Shown: piece by piece, positions 33,530-38,678 of the stretch
Position numbering within the stretch: the first letter of the stretch is position 1
Layout of the letters: every line of letters begins with the position of its first letter
Notes under the pieces: generated by a model
What the model was told of the DNA's origin: nothing
The model's input: the letters and a program-made list of their open reading frames with translations, nothing else
The model's database searches: none
Origin: CAZYBC01 sp964645645
GTDB lineage: Bacteria > Patescibacteriota > Microgenomatia > UBA1400 > PJMF01
Direction: 5' to 3'
Length of the DNA: 38,678 nucleotides
Assembly: GCA_964645645.1 (NCBI GenBank)
Contig: CAZYBC010000010.1
Coordinates: 1-38,678, forward strand
Translations under genes and position numbers: made by a program

Positions 33530-34204
33530 TTATTTAATTTTTTTTACGCTGAATAATTCAAAAGCAAGTGATGGCATGTAATAAATAAATATCTGGCTAA
33601 AGGTTGCAACTATAAACCAAAAAAGTCTTGGTTTGAATCTCATAGAAACTGTCAAATCATCCCCCATAATATTGGTGGGAACTTCTTGTCTTAAAAATTT
33701 TAACCCAGCTAAACCTTTAGATTTATAACCTTTAGATTTCATTGCAGTACAATCCCAACCTGATAAATGTTTTTGGAGAGGATTGTTATCTAAAGCTTTT
33801 TGAGCAATAAAGCCATTAGGAGAAGAAATAATTACTTTTTTCTTTGCCCATTTTTCTATCTTTTTTAAAATTTTTTCTCCAGATTTTTTTGGTAAATGCT
33901 CTAATACTTCAATCATAATTACAGCATCAAAACTTTTATTTTTAAAATCTAATTCTTCTATTTTTTTGTTAATATATTTGCTGTGAATTTTTTTCTTTTT
34001 AGATTTTAAAATATATGGTTTAAATGGTTCTACACCGACACTGTATTTTATACCATGGCAATATTCTAAAGGAGATGAGTAACCACAACCCAAATCTAAT
34101 ACTGTTTCGCAATCTTTTAATTCTTTTTGTAACTCATAAACTAGAGTGTGAAATGTACTACAAAAAAAAGGAGTGTGATAGAGTTTTTTGATTAAATTTT
34201 TCAT
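33530..34204 (-). CDS. Class I SAM-dependent methyltransferase with C-terminal hydrophobic segment
   Basis: A 224-residue methyltransferase. The SAM loop is VLDLGCGYSSP, followed by GVEPFKPYI, FDAVIMIEVLEHLPKK and KVIISSPNGFIAQ. HLSGWDCTAMKSKGYKSKGLAG is a recognisable block of a methyltransferase group common in glycan clusters. Residues about 187-215 are hydrophobic (LFWFIVATFSQIFIYYMP) and may hold the protein at the membrane, which would fit a lipid-linked substrate. The start overlaps the preceding GT2 by 4 bases and the stop lies 4 bases before the acyltransferase. Confidence 0.86.
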   Translation of the reverse strand: MKNLIKKLYHTPFFCSTFHTLVYELQKELKDCETVLDLGCGYSSPLEYCHGIKYSVGVEPFKPYILKSKKKKIHSKYINKKIEELDFKNKSFDAVIMIEVLEHLPKKSGEKILKKIEKWAKKKVIISSPNGFIAQKALDNNPLQKHLSGWDCTAMKSKGYKSKGLAGLKFLRQEVPTNIMGDDLTVSMRFKPRLFWFIVATFSQIFIYYMPSLAFELFSVKKIK

Positions 34205-35226
34205 AGATTAAATTCAATTTTAGGTAGGCTTTTAGATAAAATATTAGACTTGTACCAATCTGTAACTTTAGTCAAAAAAATTCTGGGGGTCAAGAGTGTA
34301 ATTAAAGTATAAAACCAAAATTTTATATTAAAAATATTTTGCCATCTATTTTCCAACATCACTTTTATTTCTCTTAGTAAAAATTTGTAATGAGAATAAT
34401 TTTTAATTTGTACGAGTCCTTCAAAATGAGTAGACATATGTTTAATGCCCCATTGTCGTTGCTGTTTAAATTTATCACCCACAAAAACATTTTTATACAT
34501 TTTCAACCAAGATTGAGTAGGTGATTGATTATATATAGAAGACAACGATCTCGTTTGACTATTTCTAATACCAACCGCGATTGTATAATTTTTCAAAAAC
34601 ACACATTTATGCTTTTTTAAAATGCCAGCAAAAGGATAGATATGAGCTGGAAAAATTTCTTCATTAAAAGGCGTTGACAAATATTTTCTTCGATAAGCTA
34701 ATCCAGAAAGTTGACCAACTGATTCAAAAATTTTAACAAATTCTGTTTCATTTTTAAAAACAGACATAATAGTATCTTTATTTTTATTAGGGGGTTCAAC
34801 AGATCGTACTGGTTTATTAATGTCATCATAAAACCAAAAATAGGGTCTAGTAACGACTCCGATATCATCATTTAATAAAAAAGCTTTATGAGTTTCAATC
34901 AAGGCATTTTTAGACAAAATATCATCTTGAGCCAAAAGAAATATGACATCATTTTTAGCTTTGCTAACTATTTTTTTTAAATTCAAAGGATAGCCTAAAT
35001 TATTTTTATTTTTAAAATACTTAATTTTTTTGGTTTTGTAAGACTTGATTATTTTTTGAGTTTTTTCTATTTCAGATTTCAAATGAGGTGGATTGTCGTC
35101 ACCGATGATGATTTCAAAATTAGTAAACTTTTGTTTAAAAATGCTGTCTAATGCTTTGGGCAATATATGAGAGCCTTTATACACAGGCATACAAATACTA
35201 AAACTCAATGATTTGTTTTTTTTCAT
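34201..35226 (-). CDS. Glycosyltransferase family 2
   Basis: A 341-residue GT-A enzyme with FSICMPVYKGSHIL, FEIIIGDDNPP, NLGYPLNLKKIV and FLLAQDDILS at the metal-binding position. QDD replaces the classical DXD. The region after residue 200 is less conserved and basic, with an aromatic-rich C-terminal part that could touch the membrane (FWFYTLITLLTPRIF). Function is transfer of one sugar to a growing glycan; donor and acceptor are unknown. It overlaps the GT4 before it and the methyltransferase after it by 4 bases each. Confidence 0.88.
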   Translation of the reverse strand: MKKNKSLSFSICMPVYKGSHILPKALDSIFKQKFTNFEIIIGDDNPPHLKSEIEKTQKIIKSYKTKKIKYFKNKNNLGYPLNLKKIVSKAKNDVIFLLAQDDILSKNALIETHKAFLLNDDIGVVTRPYFWFYDDINKPVRSVEPPNKNKDTIMSVFKNETEFVKIFESVGQLSGLAYRRKYLSTPFNEEIFPAHIYPFAGILKKHKCVFLKNYTIAVGIRNSQTRSLSSIYNQSPTQSWLKMYKNVFVGDKFKQQRQWGIKHMSTHFEGLVQIKNYSHYKFLLREIKVMLENRWQNIFNIKFWFYTLITLLTPRIFLTKVTDWYKSNILSKSLPKIEFNL

Positions 35227-36368
35227 GTTAATATTTTAGAATATTGTTGGGAAACGGTGTCCCAAGAATATTTTTTGATAAAATTTTGAGCTGAAATACT
35301 TAATTCTTTTTGTTTGTTTTTATCACTTAATAAATTAATAATCACTTTAGACATTTCAGTAACATCGCCTTTTTTAATTTTTATAATTTTATTTTCAAAA
35401 ATAATACTATAAACTTTTAAATCCCAAGCAATAACTGGTGTTCCACAAGCCATTGCTTCAGCAATAGCAATACCAAAACCTTCTTCATGACTAGGAAATA
35501 CAAAAATAGAACTTTTTTTAATTAGAGAGAATGTTTGATCATTATTTAAATAGCCTAGTAATCTTATATTATTTTCTAAGTTATTTTGTTTAATTGTTTT
35601 TTTTAAATTTTTTATAATACTATTTTCTCCACCTCCTCCAATAATAGCTAATTTAGCTGTCGGCTTTTTTTTAACTACTAATTGCCAAATTTTAATCAGA
35701 TCAAAAATACCTTTGCTAGGTTTGAGACGAGCTAAAAAAGTAGCTTCAAAATATTCTATCTTCGAATTTATTTTTAAATCATTAAAGTAATTGTAATTTA
35801 TTCCTGCGGGAATAATTTTAATTATATTTTTATTAAAACCTTTCAGTATCAAATCATTTTTTACTTGTTGATTGAGAGTTATAATCACATCAGATTTTTT
35901 AGCTAATAAAAAAGATACTTTTTGCATAAACTGAGCAATAAAATTTAAAAATTTATTACCCGGACGTTTTTTCCAATCTGGATAAATATGCATTATATTT
36001 ACTACCCACTTTGTTTTTTGATGAAATAATTTATAAAAAAAACTTGGTAAAACATCGGGTAAAAAATCAGAGCTAGCATGAACTATTTGAATATTTTTTA
36101 TAAACAAACATTTAAAAGCATAAATTGTTCTTAAAAAATAGTTAATCAAAATATTTAATTTATCCCAATTTTGGCTAGAAACAATAAATCTAATGTCCTT
36201 AGTTTCTTTATTTAAAACATTTTTGCCGTCATTATTAGTAAAACAGAAAATTTTATGGAATTTTTTTTGTAAGCGATGATAGACCTGAATTACAATCTGG
36301 TCACCGCCACTCATGCCATTTTGATTATTCCAAAATGAGTTTAAAAAAATAATAATATTTTTAGCCAT
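35223..36368 (-). CDS. Glycosyltransferase family 4 (GT-B fold)
   Basis: A 381-residue retaining glycosyltransferase. The N-terminal domain has the glycine-rich loop NNQNGMSGGDQIVIQV and the segment VHASSDFLPDVLP. The donor domain starts near FLARLKPSKGIFDLI. LAIIGGGGE and IRLLGYLNNDQ follow, and the E-x7-E motif is EGFGIAIAEAMACGTPVIAW. It is probably a mannosyl- or glucosyl-type transferase of a capsule or S-layer glycan. It follows the SDR stop by 2 bases and overlaps the GT2 downstream by 4 bases. It is not closely related to the GT4 pair at 3093-5484. Confidence 0.93.
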   Translation of the reverse strand: MAKNIIIFLNSFWNNQNGMSGGDQIVIQVYHRLQKKFHKIFCFTNNDGKNVLNKETKDIRFIVSSQNWDKLNILINYFLRTIYAFKCLFIKNIQIVHASSDFLPDVLPSFFYKLFHQKTKWVVNIMHIYPDWKKRPGNKFLNFIAQFMQKVSFLLAKKSDVIITLNQQVKNDLILKGFNKNIIKIIPAGINYNYFNDLKINSKIEYFEATFLARLKPSKGIFDLIKIWQLVVKKKPTAKLAIIGGGGENSIIKNLKKTIKQNNLENNIRLLGYLNNDQTFSLIKKSSIFVFPSHEEGFGIAIAEAMACGTPVIAWDLKVYSIIFENKIIKIKKGDVTEMSKVIINLLSDKNKQKELSISAQNFIKKYSWDTVSQQYSKILT

Positions 36369-36370
36369 GT

Positions 36371-37339
36371 TTATTCATTTTGTTGATACCAATTAATGGT
36401 TTCTTTTAACCCATTTTCTAAAGAATATTTAGCTTGCCAATTAAGAATTTTTTTTGCTTTTGTTATATCTAGATACTGTTCAATAATTTCATTGGGGCGA
36501 GTTTTGTTTTCGTAGATTAATTGGATATCTTTTTTGGACATTAATTTAATTATTAAATTGATTATTTTACCGACAGTATATTGTTGACCAGAACCGAAAT
36601 TATAAACAATATTACTTTTGTCTATATTATTTTTTTTAATTTTTTTAGCTAATGTTAAATATGCATCAATTGCATCATCAATATATAAAAAATCTCGCAC
36701 AATTTTATTGTTATAAATAATTGGTGATTCTTTTTGTTTTAATAATTTAATGGTTCGAGGAATCAATCTTTGATTGTTATCTCCAGGACCATAAATATTG
36801 ACAAAACGAGCAATAGCAATTGGTAATTTATAGTGAATTGCATAAGTCTGAGCTAAAATATCAGCGCAAGCTTTTGAAGTTTCGTAAGGTCTTGAGGGTT
36901 GAGGAAAGTATTCTTCTAATAAAGGAACTTTATTTTGGCCATATACATGTGCACTAGAAGCTATAATTATTCCTTTTGTTTTAAACTTTCTAGCAGCTTC
37001 TAAGATATTAGCAGTTCCCATAATATTAGTTTCAAAGGTTGAAAGTGGATCTTTATCTCCTAATTCAACTATTGGTTGTGCTGCTAAATGAAAAACAAAA
37101 GTTGGTTTATTTTTTTTAAATACATCAAAAATAGCTTCTTTATCTTCTATTTTGGCAATGATTTTTTCTTTTGTCTTATCAATATAAGATTGATTAAGAA
37201 TTAAATTTTTTGAAAAAATTTTGTGATTTAAAACTATTACATCTGCATCTAAATCTATTAGTTTTTTAACCAAATGTGAACCAATAAAGCCATTGGCTCC
37301 GGTAATTAATACTTTTTGATGTTTCCAAAAATTAGTCAT
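36371..37339 (-). CDS. NAD-dependent SDR, sugar-nucleotide dehydratase/epimerase
   Basis: An extended SDR of 322 residues from the chosen ATG. The Rossmann motif is ITGANGFIGSHLV. HLAAQPIVELGDKDPLSTFETN resembles CDP-glucose and GDP-mannose 4,6-dehydratases. SSAHVYGQ replaces the TDK-type dehydratase active strand, RPYETSKACAD carries the catalytic Tyr and Lys, and RFVNIYGPGDNNQRLIPR and VRDFLYIDDAIDAY complete the family pattern. Without the Asp/Lys of the dehydratase site, an epimerase or reductase role is as likely as dehydration. The frame is open to 37369. ATG at 37339 is preferred because it starts near the beta-strand and overlaps the upstream stop by only 8 bases. Confidence 0.84.
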   Translation of the reverse strand: MTNFWKHQKVLITGANGFIGSHLVKKLIDLDADVIVLNHKIFSKNLILNQSYIDKTKEKIIAKIEDKEAIFDVFKKNKPTFVFHLAAQPIVELGDKDPLSTFETNIMGTANILEAARKFKTKGIIIASSAHVYGQNKVPLLEEYFPQPSRPYETSKACADILAQTYAIHYKLPIAIARFVNIYGPGDNNQRLIPRTIKLLKQKESPIIYNNKIVRDFLYIDDAIDAYLTLAKKIKKNNIDKSNIVYNFGSGQQYTVGKIINLIIKLMSKKDIQLIYENKTRPNEIIEQYLDITKAKKILNWQAKYSLENGLKETINWYQQNE

Positions 37340-38351
37340 GTGATTTAAATATTTTTTTATATATACCAATTATAGAAGTATGAGCATAAACCATTGTCAT
37401 ACAAAAACACATTAATGGATGTATGAACCAAGCGATATCTCTAATTTTCATCCAACCTCTAAAACTGTCAATTGTAGGTTTAATAAAAGTTAATGAATAT
37501 AAAACAAACAATATTAATCTTAGCCAATCATCTTTTAGATAAAAAACGCTATATCGCCGATTAGAAAAATCTTCTAGATAATATTTTTGCATAAAAAATT
37601 GACGACGCTTAACAAAATTAAAAAATTTACTATTAGTTAAATGAATAATATCATCTTTAATAAAAGCATATTGGTTAAAACCTTGAGAGATTAAATCAAC
37701 ATTAATATCTATATGATAGTAATCTCCTGGTTTTGATTTAGCTTTTAAAAAATATTTTTTTTTAATTAAAAAACCATTAGCTCCCAAAGTAGGAATTTTT
37801 TTAGGATTTTTTTGATCAAATTCAACTAAATAATAATTTTTTTTAGGTTTAACTTTACCTAATAAATTATAAGAATCATGAATGTAATCAATTCTATCTG
37901 CCTTACCTAAATAATATGGTAAAGGATCATTGACACCAAATAAGGCAAAATATCTATCTAATAGGTTAAGTTGTTTTTCATATCTATAACGCCATGGTTC
38001 AACTGCAACGACATTTTCATTTTCAATGAGTGGAATTATCATTTTTTTTAACCATTCTTTATGAGGCAAGATATTATCATGATCGATACACAATAAAAAT
38101 TCACCATGAGCAAATTGAATGCCATAACTTTTATTGTATTCTGCTCCCTGTTTATCTTTAGGAACATCAATAATTTTGGCTTTATATTTTTTAGCAATTT
38201 TTTTTGTATTATCAAAAGAACCACCATCTGCAATAATAAGTTCTATTTTATTTTTTGGATAATTTTGATTTGCCAAAGAATTCAAGCACCGTTCTAAGGT
38301 GCGCTCAGAATTAAAAGTAGCAATGATGACTGAAATAGATGGGATCTTCAC
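37332..38351 (-). CDS. Glycosyltransferase family 2
   Basis: A 339-residue enzyme with the GT-A blocks ISVIIATFNSERTL, IELIIADGGSFDNT, KQGAEYNKSYGIQFAHGEF and CIDHDN at the metal site. A conserved LGANGFLIKK block appears in the middle, and a hydrophobic stretch (LRLILFVLYSLTFI) and a second C-terminal segment may bind the membrane. It starts with GTG at 38351; GAAAG about 9 bases upstream is a weak Shine-Dalgarno candidate. It is the first gene of the 24-kb leftward cluster. Upstream DNA is very AT-rich, with several poor promoter matches, then gives way to the foreign-looking segment. Confidence 0.88.
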   Translation of the reverse strand: MKIPSISVIIATFNSERTLERCLNSLANQNYPKNKIELIIADGGSFDNTKKIAKKYKAKIIDVPKDKQGAEYNKSYGIQFAHGEFLLCIDHDNILPHKEWLKKMIIPLIENENVVAVEPWRYRYEKQLNLLDRYFALFGVNDPLPYYLGKADRIDYIHDSYNLLGKVKPKKNYYLVEFDQKNPKKIPTLGANGFLIKKKYFLKAKSKPGDYYHIDINVDLISQGFNQYAFIKDDIIHLTNSKFFNFVKRRQFFMQKYYLEDFSNRRYSVFYLKDDWLRLILFVLYSLTFIKPTIDSFRGWMKIRDIAWFIHPLMCFCMTMVYAHTSIIGIYKKIFKSHD

Positions 38352-38458
38352 AGCTATTCTTTCATTATTAAAATAATTATCTGTTAAGAATAATATTTTT
38401 TGATAATATCACAATTTTTAAGCTATTATCTATAAGTAACACTAATTAAAAATGATTA
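38352..38458. other. AT-rich upstream region of the 24-kb leftward cluster
   Basis: About 21% G+C. It must carry, or be crossed by, transcription of the leftward cluster. On the minus strand TTGTGA followed by TATTCT at 16 bases, and several GATAAT/TATTAT hexamers, are possible promoter parts, but none has two good boxes at a normal distance. No coding frame is supported. Confidence 0.4.
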
Positions 38459-38678
38459 GGTTGCGATACATTCCGGAATAGAACGGATGTGAATGTCAGA
38501 TGTATCGAGGTTGAGATATATACTTCCCAAATTTAGAAATAGCGACTATGGTCGCATCATGAAAACGCTGAATAACTCATTCGCGTTTGGAGCAAGTGAT
38601 ACAGCTAAATACAGACTTCATATATTGGAGAGGTACCCTTTTTCTAAACGGCCAGTCTATCATTGTTAATTGTTAATT
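38459..38678. mobile_element. Foreign-looking segment, possible insertion-sequence end
   Basis: G+C rises abruptly from about 21% (38341-38460) to about 39% (38461-38660, counted by eye). The segment holds an 8-base inverted repeat CGATACAT/ATGTATCG (38464-38471, 38500-38507) enclosing the palindrome TTCCGGAA. Two further hairpins lie at 38542-38555 (GCGAC/GTCGC) and 38566-38585 (CGC-GAAT/ATTC-GCG with one bulge). A transposase-like N-terminus begins at 38559. The window ends in two tandem TTGTTAA heptamers (38663-38676). Insertion-sequence origin is inference. Confidence 0.4.
38559..38669 (+). pseudogene. Possible N-terminal fragment of an integrase-type transposase
   Basis: An ATG at 38559 opens 36 codons ending at TAA 38667-38669. 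The first 25 residues (SFAFGASDTAKYRLHILER in part) resemble, from memory, the start of integrase-core transposases with a helix-turn-helix N-terminus that are common in CPR genomes. After residue 25 the resemblance stops and the frame soon ends. It would therefore be a truncated or recombined remnant. The match is short and unverified. No ribosome binding site is clear. Confidence 0.35.

Noticed and set aside
38464..38678. CRISPR array or tRNA in the terminal segment
   Set aside because: The repeats are short inverted pairs, not regularly spaced direct repeats, and the hairpins do not form a cloverleaf with an anticodon arm.

Overview
The window is AT-rich and gene-dense. Sampled lines give roughly 30-35% G+C on the left and about 20-27% on the right. 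Genes are packed tip to tail with many 4-base start/stop overlaps, and TGA works as a normal stop (for example at the end of the gene at 7118-8209). Few starts have a clear Shine-Dalgarno sequence. This style, with long cell-surface glycan operons around a few housekeeping genes, suggests a candidate-phyla-radiation bacterium (Patescibacteria) using the standard code. That assignment is inference; no rRNA or other marker is present.

Layout. (1) 1-6982, minus strand: an operon reading leftward from a divergent promoter near 7.0 kb. It holds a GT39-type membrane glycosyltransferase, two GT4 glycosyltransferases, ruvC, ruvA, ruvB, a hexapeptide acyltransferase and a GT2 cut by the window edge. 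(2) 6983-7117: a divergent control region with a perfect 15-base dyad between two predicted promoters. (3) 7118-14134, plus strand: a UDP-xylose-synthase-like SDR, a Wzx flippase, two GT2 enzymes, a B12-type radical SAM protein and a second flippase. (4) 14154-38351, minus strand: about 24 kb of near-continuous glycan genes. In transcription order these are GT2, SDR, GT4, GT2, methyltransferase, acyltransferase, GT2; then 4,6-dehydratase, C-methyltransferase, RmlD-like reductase, PIG-L deacetylase and formyltransferase; then two CDP-paratose-2-epimerase-like SDRs, two methyltransferases, GT2, two giant multi-spanning GT-C-like proteins, a small membrane protein and a GT39-like protein. (5) 38459-38678: a short segment of higher G+C with hairpins and what looks like the start of a transposase/integrase gene.

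How the genes work together. SDRs, methyltransferases, deacetylase, formyltransferase and acyltransferases would make and decorate unusual activated sugars. GT2 and GT4 enzymes would assemble lipid-linked glycans in the cytoplasm, the two flippases would export them, and the GT39/GT-C membrane proteins would add lipid-linked sugars outside. No initiating phosphoglycosyltransferase, Wzy polymerase or ligase is recognised here.

The strongest candidate for something undescribed is the five-gene run at 27305-31972. Its gene order matches a plausible reaction order: 4,6-dehydration of UDP-GlcNAc, C-methylation, ketoreduction, N-deacetylation, N-formylation. The predicted product is a C-methyl-branched N-formyl dideoxy-hexosamine. 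Also notable are a radical SAM protein with a CX4CX2C cluster motif in a glycan operon, paired giant GT-C proteins built from a repeated extracytoplasmic module, and Holliday-junction genes translationally overlapped with a glycosyltransferase gene.
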